8,975 bases of DNA, taken from NCBI GenBank assembly GCA_964445305.1, contig CAYUKK010000012.1, forward strand, positions 1 through 8,975, in the 5' to 3' direction. A program made the translations under genes and the position numbers. Source of the DNA: CAYUKK01 sp964445305 (GTDB lineage: Bacteria; Acidobacteriota; Aminicenantia; Aminicenantales; UBA8522). The notes below the pieces were generated by a model, which searched no databases, was not told the origin of the DNA, and worked only from the letters and a program-made list of their open reading frames with translations. Numbering within the stretch: position 1 is the first letter of the stretch; each line of letters starts with the position of its first letter. This document shows positions 1 through 6,521 of this stretch, one piece after another.

Positions 1-332
1 AGGCTCCGCACGGCCTCGAAGAGGTTCACCTGGCCGATGGCGTTGATGGCGAAGGTTTCGGCCGGGCACCTCCACGAAGTCGGAACGAAGCTCTGGGCGG
101 CTAAATGAAAAATGCGGTCGGGCTTGACGTGAGCGAGACAGCTCTGGAGCGAAACGATGTCCTTTAAATCCGCCTCGAAAAGCTCGACCCGATCCTCGAT
201 GTGGCGGATGTTCTCCATCCGGCTCCGCCACCTTACCGTTCCGTAGACTTCGACATCGGGATGATGGTTGAGGATGTACTCGGCCAAGTGACTTCCGGCA
301 AAACCCGTTATTCCCGTGATGAGGACTCTCAT
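1..332 (-). CDS. GDP-mannose 4,6-dehydratase-like SDR protein (N-terminal part, cut by window edge)
   Basis: The first 110 residues of an extended short-chain dehydrogenase/reductase are present; the rest lies beyond position 1. The protein opens with a Rossmann dinucleotide-binding loop, GITGFAGSHLAEYIL (residues 7-21), followed by GTVRWRSRMENIRHI (31-45), an acidic strand end FEADLKD (52-58), FHLAAQSFVPTSW (75-87) and NAIGQVNLFEAVR (97-109). This pattern fits the GDP-mannose 4,6-dehydratase group, which turns GDP-mannose into GDP-4-keto-6-deoxymannose in the cytosol for GDP-rhamnose or GDP-fucose synthesis. The loop reads GFAG rather than the GQDG of classical Gmd, so a related reductase or epimerase is possible. 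The catalytic Tyr-x-x-x-Lys lies outside the window. The ATG has a purine-rich GGAGGAGGG directly upstream. It follows rmlB on the same strand after 200 bp, in keeping with a polysaccharide cluster that continues to the left. Confidence 0.8.
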   Translation of the reverse strand, partial: MRVLITGITGFAGSHLAEYILNHHPDVEVYGTVRWRSRMENIRHIEDRVELFEADLKDIVSLQSCLAHVKPDRIFHLAAQSFVPTSWRCPAETFAINAIGQVNLFEAVRS

Positions 333-348
333 CCCTCCTCCGTTAATA

Positions 349-420
349 GGTTCTTCTTATCGTTCTTATCGTTCATCGTTCTTACAATTCTTATGGTTCT
401 TACCGTTCTTACCGTTTGCC
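349..420. repeat. Degenerate 9-nt tandem repeat (CGTTCTTAC-type units)
   Basis: About seven head-to-tail copies of a 9-nt unit close to CGTTCTTAC occupy the spacer between rmlB and the SDR gene. Clear units are at 361-369, 377-385, 386-394, 395-403 and 404-412. A shortened 7-nt copy lies at 370-376 and a longer, diverged one at 349-360. The copies differ by single bases. The flank at 421-532 is also strongly pyrimidine-biased on the plus strand but not clearly repeated. No good hairpin terminator or promoter is seen in this 200-bp spacer. The tract starts 17 bp upstream of the SDR start codon, so it would be transcribed as purine-rich leader RNA. Confidence 0.7.
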
Positions 421-532
421 TTGTGATGTCATTTCCTATCTTTTTTGCTCTGTCCTTTCCTTTAGATATCCTTCCCACCAGCCCTACACCTTACCCCCCC
501 CTCACTCTAACTCATTCGCGATTTTCTTTCCT

Positions 533-1555
533 TCATTCTTTTTTCATTCCTTTGCGGTTGCGGTAATACTCATCGTAGAAAGAGCGCCAGGCACGGCTTT
601 TCTCCTTGATCTTTCGCCACCACGCCTCATTCTCTCGATACCAGCGGACGGTCGTCTCGAGCGCACGCTCGAAGTCAGCTTCTGGCTTCCAGCCGAGAGA
701 ACGGATTTTCCGACAGTCGAGGGCGTAGCGGCGGTCGTGGCCGAGCCGGTCGGGCACAAAGCGAATCAAATCCCGCGGCTTGGCCAACAAATCGCAGATT
801 TTCTCGGCGATGCGGATGTTCTGGACTTCGTTTCCCGCCCCGATATTATAGGCTTCGCCCGTCTTCCCCCACCTCATCAGCCAATCGATGGCCCGGCAGT
901 TGTCCTCGACGTAGAGCCAGTCGCGGACATTCGTCCCCTTGCCGTAAAGGGGCAGGGGCTTATCCTCGAGAGCGTTGGTGACGAAAAGGGGGATGAATTT
1001 TTCCGGGTACTGGTAGGGACCGAAGTTATTGCTCGGCCGGACGATGATGACAGGCAAGCCATAAGTCACCGTGTAGGCATAGGCCAGCCGGTCTGCCCCG
1101 GCCTTGCTCGCCGCATAGGGTGAGGAGGGGTTGAGCGGGTCTTCCTCAGTGAAAAAGCCCTCATCCCGGCTTCCATAAACCTCGTCGGTCGAGACATGGA
1201 TGAAAAATTCTACTTGCGGCGCTTCCCGGAGGGCATCGAGAAGAACGAACGTGCCGAAGACATCGGTGAGGACGAATTCGCCAGCGTCGAGGATGGAACG
1301 GTCGACATGCGTTTCAGCGGCGAAATGGACAACTCCCTGGACTCGCCGCATCACGCTCCGAGCCAGCTCTTTGTCCCGGATATCGCCGTGAACAAATTCG
1401 TAGCGCGGGTCCGCCTCGATATCCTTCAGGTTATCGAGGTTCCCGGCATAGGTAAGCTTGTCCAGGTTGATGATTTCTATTTTCTCGTATTTTCGGAGCA
1501 AATAATGGATGAAGTTGCTCCCGATAAAACCCGCCCCGCCCGTGACGAGCAGCAT
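533..1555 (-). CDS. rmlB: dTDP-glucose 4,6-dehydratase RmlB
   Basis: This 340-residue extended SDR enzyme would convert dTDP-D-glucose to dTDP-4-keto-6-deoxy-D-glucose, the second step of dTDP-deoxysugar synthesis in the cytosol. Visible signatures are the NAD-binding loop TGGAGFIGSN (5-14), NLDKLTYAGNL (30-40), FAAETHVDRS (78-87), the active-site STDEVYG (122-128, the Thr-Asp-Glu triad typical of RmlB), the catalytic YAASK (147-151), RPSNNFGPYQYPEKFIP in the middle and the sugar-nucleotide-binding NVRDWLYVEDNCRAI further on. Length agrees with the family. The frame stays open upstream to 1945, but family N-termini begin right before the glycine loop, so the ATG at 1555 is chosen. An in-frame ATG at 1600 is the alternative. 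The ribosome site is weak (CAGG 11 nt upstream). It lies downstream of rmlA and the rmlC-like gene, probably in one transcript. Confidence 0.96.
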   Translation of the reverse strand: MLLVTGGAGFIGSNFIHYLLRKYEKIEIINLDKLTYAGNLDNLKDIEADPRYEFVHGDIRDKELARSVMRRVQGVVHFAAETHVDRSILDAGEFVLTDVFGTFVLLDALREAPQVEFFIHVSTDEVYGSRDEGFFTEEDPLNPSSPYAASKAGADRLAYAYTVTYGLPVIIVRPSNNFGPYQYPEKFIPLFVTNALEDKPLPLYGKGTNVRDWLYVEDNCRAIDWLMRWGKTGEAYNIGAGNEVQNIRIAEKICDLLAKPRDLIRFVPDRLGHDRRYALDCRKIRSLGWKPEADFERALETTVRWYRENEAWWRKIKEKSRAWRSFYDEYYRNRKGMKKE

Positions 1556-1628
1556 CTTGCCGTCAACCTGCCTCTCGACCGACGGCGCATTCCTAAGCAT
1601 GGGGTCTTTATTATGGGCGCAGGAGGGT

Positions 1629-1720
1629 GCCCTGAAGCCCCCGTAGCGGAGGGGGGACCCGTCGGCTTCTTCGACGGGGGGAACCGACGGGACTGGTTCC
1701 CTGGGGCGCGGGGGCCAGGG
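1629..1720. repeat. Dispersed intergenic repeat, copy 1
   Basis: The spacer between the rmlC-like gene and rmlB carries a GC-rich element whose core (1677-1701) matches 3506-3530 at 24 of 25 positions, including an identical 20-mer (GGGGGAACCGACGGGACTGG). The core is followed by a hairpin: CCCTGG at 1699-1704 pairs with CCAGGG at 1715-1720. An 8-bp inverted repeat joins CCCGTCGG (1658-1665) to CCGACGGG (1684-1691). The block begins with GCCCTGAA (1629-1636), also found at the far side of copy 2. The part between differs in length and sequence from copy 2. It resembles a REP/MITE-like non-coding element, but the family is not recognised. Confidence 0.65.
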
Positions 1721-1775
1721 GCAGCTTCCTGCGCCCGATTGAATCATCCAAGAAGAAATGCTTGGGCCGGCCGGT

Positions 1776-2231
1776 TCAGCCATCCTTCCTCTTCCAATCG
1801 TAGGGAATATCATTCTGGTGCGGGTCAAGCCGCTGCTCATCGGGGTTGGCGCGGTCGTAGGGTTCGGTCGGGATGTTGACAATGAGCGCCTCTTCCTCGC
1901 TGACGCACATCCAGCCGTGGTAAACCCCGGCGGGGACCTGGACAAGCATGGGATTATGGACGCCTATGTAGAACTGGTTGATTTCGCCGCGAGTGGGCGA
2001 GCCGGGGCGGCTGTCATAAACGACCATTTTAATCATTCCGGCCAGGCAGGCGATATTATCCGTCTGCTTTTCGTGCTTGTGCCATGCCTTGACGACACCT
2101 GGATAGGTGGTCGTCATGTAGACCTGGCCAAAACCCTGAAAGAGCTCGTCGTCCCGGCGGAGGATTTCCATCACTCGGCCCCGCTCGTCCGGGATAACCC
2201 GCAGCGCTTTCGTTTTCACGCCATCAATCAT
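1776..2231 (-). CDS. RmlC-like cupin, dTDP-4-dehydrorhamnose 3,5-epimerase family
   Basis: A 151-residue single-domain cupin of the RmlC superfamily. True RmlC epimerises C3 and C5 of dTDP-4-keto-6-deoxyglucose. Supporting features are DERGRVMEI (15-23), FGQVYMTTTYPGVVKAWHKH (34-53) with the likely catalytic His51, SPTRGE (78-83), and VPAGVYHGW (99-107). The C-terminal part has Tyr125 at about the position of the catalytic Tyr and ends in a PYDW stretch. In canonical RmlC the next segment reads Q-x-K-L-V with a catalytic Lys; here it reads QTDNI (56-60), so the Lys is replaced, and the loop before it is about three residues shorter. This places it in a divergent subfamily, and its exact reaction is uncertain. 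A strong AAGGAG lies 6 nt before the ATG. It starts 27 bp after rmlA ends, so the two are almost certainly cotranscribed. Confidence 0.88.
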   Translation of the reverse strand: MIDGVKTKALRVIPDERGRVMEILRRDDELFQGFGQVYMTTTYPGVVKAWHKHEKQTDNIACLAGMIKMVVYDSRPGSPTRGEINQFYIGVHNPMLVQVPAGVYHGWMCVSEEEALIVNIPTEPYDRANPDEQRLDPHQNDIPYDWKRKDG

Positions 2232-2258
2232 CTCATGCTCCTTGCGTTTCTTCGTTTC

Positions 2259-3329
2259 TTATTTAAGCCCGATCTCACTCTTGTCGCCGACCATGAACCG
2301 GTAGACCTGGGGCTTGGGCGGACACTTGAAAATGCGCACTTCCCGGCCGATCAGGCTGTCGTCGATGCGGCTGCCGATGTCGATGATCTCGCTCCCCTCG
2401 AGGATGATGCTGTGCTCAATCTCAGTCCTGACGATGCGGCACTTCTTCTGGATGGAGGTGAAAGGTCCGATGTAGGAATCGATGATTTCGGCCTCGGCGC
2501 CGATGATGGCTGGCCCGCGGATGATGCTCGACCGCACCACCGCCCCCTTCTCAATGATGACCTGGCCGTTGACACGGGAGGCGTCATCGACCTCGCCCTC
2601 GACCCGATGGGAGATCCCTTCGAGGATGAGGCGATTGGCCTCCAGGATGTCCTCAATCTTTCCCGTGTCCTTCCACCAGCCCGAAACCAGATGCGGCTCG
2701 ACCGTGTAACCCTTGTCGACGAGATACTGGATGGCGTCCGTGATTTCGAGCTCGTTCCGCCACGACGGCCGGATGGCTCTGGCTGCCTCGAAGATGTGAT
2801 GATCAAACATGTAGACCCCGACGAGGGCAAGGTTACTCGCCGGCTGCTTCGGCTTCTCGACGAGCCGGACGACGCGGCCGTCCTGGAGCTCGGCCACGCC
2901 GAACATCTGAGGGTTGGGAACGGGCGTCAGGAGAATGAGCGCGTTGGGCCGCCGCTCTTCGAACCGGCGCACGAGCGAGAGGATGCCGCTCTTGAGGATA
3001 TTGTCCCCCAGATACATGACGAACGGCTCCTGGCCCAGAAATTCCTCGGCGACGAGAACAGCGTGGGCAAGACCGAGCGGCTCGGGCTGCTCGATGTAGG
3101 TAATCCGGACACCCTCTCCCCATCGCCGGCCATCTCCCACCGCCTCCATGATTTCGCTCTTTGTATCACCAACAATGATCCCGATATCTCGCACACCTGC
3201 CTCGACGAGAGCTTCAATGCCGTAGAAAAGGACGGGTTTGTTGGCCACCGGCACGAGCTGCTTGGCCTGGGTGAAGGTGAGGGGCCGAAGTCTCGTCCCC
3301 CTTCCGCCACTCAGAATCAATCCTTTCAT
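2259..3329 (-). CDS. rmlA: Glucose-1-phosphate thymidylyltransferase, long form
   Basis: A 356-residue nucleotidyltransferase that would join glucose-1-phosphate and dTTP to make dTDP-glucose and pyrophosphate, the entry step to dTDP-deoxysugars. The N-terminal domain has the signature SGGRGTRLRPLT (7-18) and KQLVPVANKP (23-32), the metal-binding YLGDN with Asp109, and EKPKQPASNLALVGVYMF. GWWKDTGKIEDILEANRLIL marks the end of the catalytic domain. The last roughly 110 residues show hexapeptide-like repeats (VIIEKGAVV, IIRGPAIIG, IIDSYIGPF), expected to form a left-handed beta-helix. This makes it the long RmlA type (about 355 residues) rather than the short type (about 290). GGAGG lies 9 nt before the chosen ATG; an ATG at 3334 between them opens only a two-codon frame. 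It is the first confident gene of the sugar operon, and no clear promoter is seen just upstream. Confidence 0.95.
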   Translation of the reverse strand: MKGLILSGGRGTRLRPLTFTQAKQLVPVANKPVLFYGIEALVEAGVRDIGIIVGDTKSEIMEAVGDGRRWGEGVRITYIEQPEPLGLAHAVLVAEEFLGQEPFVMYLGDNILKSGILSLVRRFEERRPNALILLTPVPNPQMFGVAELQDGRVVRLVEKPKQPASNLALVGVYMFDHHIFEAARAIRPSWRNELEITDAIQYLVDKGYTVEPHLVSGWWKDTGKIEDILEANRLILEGISHRVEGEVDDASRVNGQVIIEKGAVVRSSIIRGPAIIGAEAEIIDSYIGPFTSIQKKCRIVRTEIEHSIILEGSEIIDIGSRIDDSLIGREVRIFKCPPKPQVYRFMVGDKSEIGLK

Positions 3330-3330
3330 G

Positions 3331-3414
3331 TCATGCTTCCTCCGCGCGCATCATGAAATATCTGAAGGTGAGGCTAACATCAAGATAATCGCGCTCGTTC
3401 GGCCCTGAAACCGC
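3331..3414 (-). pseudogene. Possible 3' remnant of an outer-membrane beta-barrel gene
   Basis: Reading toward rmlA, one frame encodes GPNERDYLDVSLTFRYF, then MMRAEEA and a TGA that falls between the rmlA Shine-Dalgarno site and its ATG. The alternation L-x-V-x-L-x-F-x-Y-F, ending in Phe, is the usual C-terminal insertion signal of outer-membrane barrels. Upstream, the frame runs into the GC-rich repeat and has no credible start. The frame differs from that of lptD, which ends normally at 3593. It may be the tail of a barrel gene whose body was lost or displaced by the repeat. It could also be chance, as only about 20 residues carry the signal. Confidence 0.3.
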
Positions 3415-3542
3415 CTCGGGGCCCCCGGGGAAGAGGCGAGGGTCTTGGGCGAGGAAGCCCGTCGAAGACTGAGCGGGGTGACGACCCCAAACCCGAGCCT
3501 TGACTGGGGGAACCGACGGGACTGGCTCCCGCGGGCCGGGAG
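3402..3542. repeat. Dispersed intergenic repeat, copy 2
   Basis: This is the second copy of the GC-rich element, in the lptD-rmlA spacer. Its core (3506-3530) matches 1677-1701 with one mismatch in 25. As in copy 1, the core runs into a hairpin: CTCCCG (3526-3531) pairs with CGGGAG (3537-3542). The stem sequence differs from copy 1, so structure rather than sequence is kept there. The distal edge has GCCCTGAA (3402-3409), shared with copy 1. The middle is longer than in copy 1 and includes a small GGGGT/ACCCC hairpin (3475-3488). The hairpin at 3526-3542 lies about 50 nt past the lptD stop but has no T-tract, so it is not a standard intrinsic terminator. Confidence 0.65.
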
Positions 3543-3592
3543 TAATGGCAGTTTTAGGCCCGGATCCATTTTCGGTATCATGCTCAGTCGCC

Positions 3593-5971
3593 TTAAAGCT
3601 CGAGCCCTCCCAGAAAATCCGTCGTCTTGCCGATGTTCCCGAGTCCCAGGGAAAATCGAAACTGAGTCTCGGGTTTCTCACGGTAATAGAATATCCGGAC
3701 ATCGGCCTTGAAATCCAGGCACTGGTAATGATAGACAAGGGAAAGCCCTGTGTAAAGCATCCGCTTTTTCTCGATGTTAAAATCGAACTCGCCGAGCGCT
3801 TCAAAGTTAAGGCGGGGCAGGTTGAACTTGGCCACGCCGCCGACCTGCTGCCTGTCGGCAAGGATGTCTTTAAACCATGGGTTTACGCTCCGGTACCAGT
3901 TGAGGGAAAGGAAGAGCGGGTCAGTTGGCGAATTCAGTCCGGCGCCCAGCCGCAGAAAAGAGAACATCTTGTGGTAGGTGTTGTAGCCCGCCGAAACGTC
4001 GATGCTGTATTTACGAGCTGGGTAAAATCGCAGATAACTTCCGATGTCCGACCGATTGGGTATCTTCCCCTCCCACCGGTAAAAGCTCATCGGGCTGTCC
4101 TCGGGGGAAAAATAATAGTTCTGGCTCACTCCCCAGGTGAACACTTCCCGCGGCATGTCCTTCTTCACCAGAATCCGGTTCGTTAGCCCGTAAGATATTT
4201 GATGATAGCGGAAAAAGCCATAGGCGGTGATGACTCGCTCGGGGTGGCTGACCGGACTCTCGTAGCGATATCTGACAAACGGCTCGATGAGGTGCTTGAT
4301 TCGCGTCTCGCCGTCTTTGGCAAAATAGACGCGGTAGAAGACCGGGCCAACCGCTTCGACGTTAGCCCCATAATTGAAAAGCGATAGGGGCTCTTTAACG
4401 ATTTCCCGAGTGCCCGGAGCAAAGCTCTGCGCATAATAGGAAAAATTCGAATTCACAAAACAATTGACCGTCAGCCAGGGGATGACGGAAAAAGGGAGAG
4501 TCAGGGCTGGTGAAAACTTGAAGTTATCGTAGTATTTTTCAGTCCCGAGCTCAAATTCTGACCTCCAGCCGTAGCGCCAGCTCGTGAATCCGGAGTCGAA
4601 GGAGAAATAGAGCGGCGAGAAAAGCTTGATTTTAAAAGAGTTAAAAGTGACCTGGGGCCGATAATAAGTAATGATGGAATCGCCGAAATCGGTGTAAATC
4701 GTCTCGAATCGGGAAGTCCGCAGGCTAAAGTTGAAGGAACGCCAGGCTCGGGATATATAAGCGTCCGACCGGCGGTTAGAGACCAGGGCGCGCTTGATGT
4801 TGTTATCGAACTCGCGCAGAAAATCGAAGGACGTTGAGTAATCGATATCGGTGACCAGCTGGAACCCGAGGGGAAGGGGCTGGTTGTGCTTGAAACGGAC
4901 GAGGTAGGCATTCTTCTGGGCTTTCGCCTGCTCGACCCCGCCGAAGCCAGCCGCCGCCTCCTCTTCTTCTTTATCCTTGAATAAAAAATAATAGACCTTA
5001 GCTTCGCCGCCTGTCCCACCCCGGAAAAGATAGCGATACTCGAGACCTCCGCCAACCCCCTTGGCAGAATAGTAGTCGAGGCTGAACGTCGCGTCCATGT
5101 TCCGGGCGATAGCCCAGTAAAAGCTTTGGCCGAAGAAAAAGCCTTTGACGCCGGAGTAGCCGACCTGAGGCATGAGGAAACCGGTCGACCGCTCTTTGTG
5201 GAGGGGATAGCGGAAATAAGGAACATAGAAAATCGGCACCTTCTTGATGCGGAAGACCGAATCCCACATCTCGACATAGTCGTCCTTCTTGAAGTTCGCG
5301 CGGCTGGCGGCAAAATTCCAGCGCGGGGTCGGCTGGGTACAGGAGGTGAGGCTTGCTTTAGTAAAACTATAGGTATTGTCGGATTTGCGCTCGATGCTCG
5401 AAGCTCGGTAAAATACGGTTGGCTGGACCATGCCCGAAGCGTTCTCGATTCTCGCCTCTCGGCTATCCAGGTTGAAGAAAATGGTGTCCCCGGTGACGAC
5501 CTCGTCAGGAAGGACGATGACAACATTCCCCCGGGCGAAAACATCCTTGGTTTCCGTGTTGACCTCGACCTCGTCGGCCAGAAGCTTGATATTCTTGTAA
5601 TGGACCTCGACTTCCCCAGAGGCAAAAACTCGCTTTTCCCGGTATTCGTAGTTCCGGGCAAGAACCGTGACTTCCTCCTCGGCCTGGACTTCTTTTGTTG
5701 CCATCGCCTGCGCCCCGGGCGGGGCGGTCTGGTCACCCTCGACCGTTCCTCCTCCCTTACCCTTTGCTTCGACGGGGGCATCAGACGAGGTCCAGTGAAA
5801 GGATGGAACATCGTCGGCAGGAGCGGCGGATAAGCTCAGGGCTGCGAAAAAAGCCAAGCAGGCGAAACACAGGAAGAGGCCAGATCGCTTTGAAGAGGCC
5901 CCGAGCTGAGTCCGGGCCTTTTCTTCTCGCTCGCCTTTCGTCCCCATTTTAGGCTTGGAATTGTCGCTCAT
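3593..5971 (-). CDS. lptD: LPS-assembly protein LptD
   Basis: At 792 residues it is close to E. coli LptD (784). LptD forms the outer-membrane barrel that, with LptE, inserts lipopolysaccharide into the outer leaflet. Residues 31-50 are a hydrophobic signal-peptide core (LFLCFACLAFFAALSLSAA) after an unusually long charged N-region, with cleavage likely near 50-52. An OstA/LptA-like beta-jellyroll spans about 100-205 (ARNYEYREKRVFASGEVEV, then GDTIFFNLDSREARI). The conserved SCTQPTPRWNF (from 210) opens the LptD barrel domain, rich in alternating aromatic strands. The C-terminal YHYQCLDFKADV and FRFSLGLGNIG match the usual end of the family. Mature Cys residues are Cys211, one in VNCFVN and Cys751; the adjacent Cys pair of E. 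coli is absent. The start codon has a poor ribosome site, and Met9 is an alternative. It heads the minus-strand block upstream of rmlA. Confidence 0.93.
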   Translation of the reverse strand: MSDNSKPKMGTKGEREEKARTQLGASSKRSGLFLCFACLAFFAALSLSAAPADDVPSFHWTSSDAPVEAKGKGGGTVEGDQTAPPGAQAMATKEVQAEEEVTVLARNYEYREKRVFASGEVEVHYKNIKLLADEVEVNTETKDVFARGNVVIVLPDEVVTGDTIFFNLDSREARIENASGMVQPTVFYRASSIERKSDNTYSFTKASLTSCTQPTPRWNFAASRANFKKDDYVEMWDSVFRIKKVPIFYVPYFRYPLHKERSTGFLMPQVGYSGVKGFFFGQSFYWAIARNMDATFSLDYYSAKGVGGGLEYRYLFRGGTGGEAKVYYFLFKDKEEEEAAAGFGGVEQAKAQKNAYLVRFKHNQPLPLGFQLVTDIDYSTSFDFLREFDNNIKRALVSNRRSDAYISRAWRSFNFSLRTSRFETIYTDFGDSIITYYRPQVTFNSFKIKLFSPLYFSFDSGFTSWRYGWRSEFELGTEKYYDNFKFSPALTLPFSVIPWLTVNCFVNSNFSYYAQSFAPGTREIVKEPLSLFNYGANVEAVGPVFYRVYFAKDGETRIKHLIEPFVRYRYESPVSHPERVITAYGFFRYHQISYGLTNRILVKKDMPREVFTWGVSQNYYFSPEDSPMSFYRWEGKIPNRSDIGSYLRFYPARKYSIDVSAGYNTYHKMFSFLRLGAGLNSPTDPLFLSLNWYRSVNPWFKDILADRQQVGGVAKFNLPRLNFEALGEFDFNIEKKRMLYTGLSLVYHYQCLDFKADVRIFYYREKPETQFRFSLGLGNIGKTTDFLGGLEL

Positions 5972-6033
5972 TCGGCATCACAACAGATGCTTATATCGGC
6001 GTCATCGTCACCCTGAGTAATCGGGTTGAAAAA

Positions 6034-6063
6034 ACTTTAGCACAGATTGCCCATCCCAATCAA
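6034..6063 (-). promoter_or_regulatory. Candidate sigma70-type promoter for lptD
   Basis: On the minus strand TTGATT (6058-6063) is followed after 18 nt by TAAAGT (6034-6039), about 62 bp upstream of the lptD start. Both boxes keep several consensus positions, but the -10 is only a fair match and the organism's sigma preference is unknown. Confidence 0.3.
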
Positions 6064-6498
6064 TCCAAACGACCCACCATGAGATATGGTCATCACCAGA
6101 TCTAGGGGTAAGCCCCGCTGGCCCCGGGTCATCGGACAATCGTGGACATATCGCTCCTCTGTGAGAATTTTCACCATAAAATGCCGTCTTTATTATTCAA
6201 AGCCATGGAAATAGAATGCACAATCGTTAAGCCAGCCCTGCCCTTTCTCCGGGCGCTCGGGATGGCGGGCATTTTCTTGACAGATAAAGAGAAACTTACT
6301 ATTATCCCGAACGTTAGAGACGTGATGGAGGGTAGTGAGGGAAGGAAGACCGGCTCTAAGATAATATTGAATCGTCTATGCTATCTGTTAAGATATCATC
6401 ATGTCAGAGATCATCCAGTGGTTCCAGTGGTTCGCGCCAAATTTAGACAATGAGAGAGGTCGCATTCCCTCGAACCAAAAATCGTCCATTTTGTCAAA

Positions 6499-6521
6499 TA
6501 TAATGACCTGGGATTCCAGGT
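6499..6521 (+). promoter_or_regulatory. Candidate -10 box and adjacent palindrome before mntA
   Basis: A perfect TATAAT (6499-6504) lies about 80 bp upstream of mntA. No good -35 box is found at 16-18 nt spacing. Immediately after it is a perfect inverted repeat, ACCTGG (6506-6511) and CCAGGT (6516-6521), separated by GATT. A palindrome at the expected transcription start could be an operator for toxin-antitoxin autoregulation; this is inferred from position only. Confidence 0.35.

Noticed and set aside
349..420. CRISPR-like array
   Set aside because: The units are 9 nt and adjacent without spacers, so it is a simple tandem repeat.
416..1123. 235-codon plus-strand frame opposite rmlB
   Set aside because: It is the complement of a recognised gene and of a low-complexity spacer, with no family signature.
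1556..1945. N-terminal extension of the rmlB frame up to 1945
   Set aside because: The extension overlaps the rmlC-like gene in another frame and runs through the GC-rich repeat. RmlB proteins start just before the glycine loop, which fits the ATG at 1555.
1758..3356. 532-codon open frame on the plus strand
   Set aside because: It lies antisense to rmlA and the rmlC-like gene, both clearly recognised. Long antisense frames are common in GC-rich DNA, and it has no recognisable domain.
3526..3542. Hairpin after lptD as an intrinsic terminator
   Set aside because: The stem is GC-rich but no T-tract follows on the minus strand, and the same position in the other repeat copy also carries a hairpin, so it belongs to the repeat.
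5126..5833. 235-codon plus-strand frame opposite lptD
   Set aside because: It is a shadow of the lptD N-terminal half, with no plausible ribosome site or motif.
6142..6453. 103-codon frame with GTG start in the divergent spacer
   Set aside because: There is no ribosome site, no recognisable domain, and the 3' end includes a local 9-nt duplication. Kept only as a note under the spacer.
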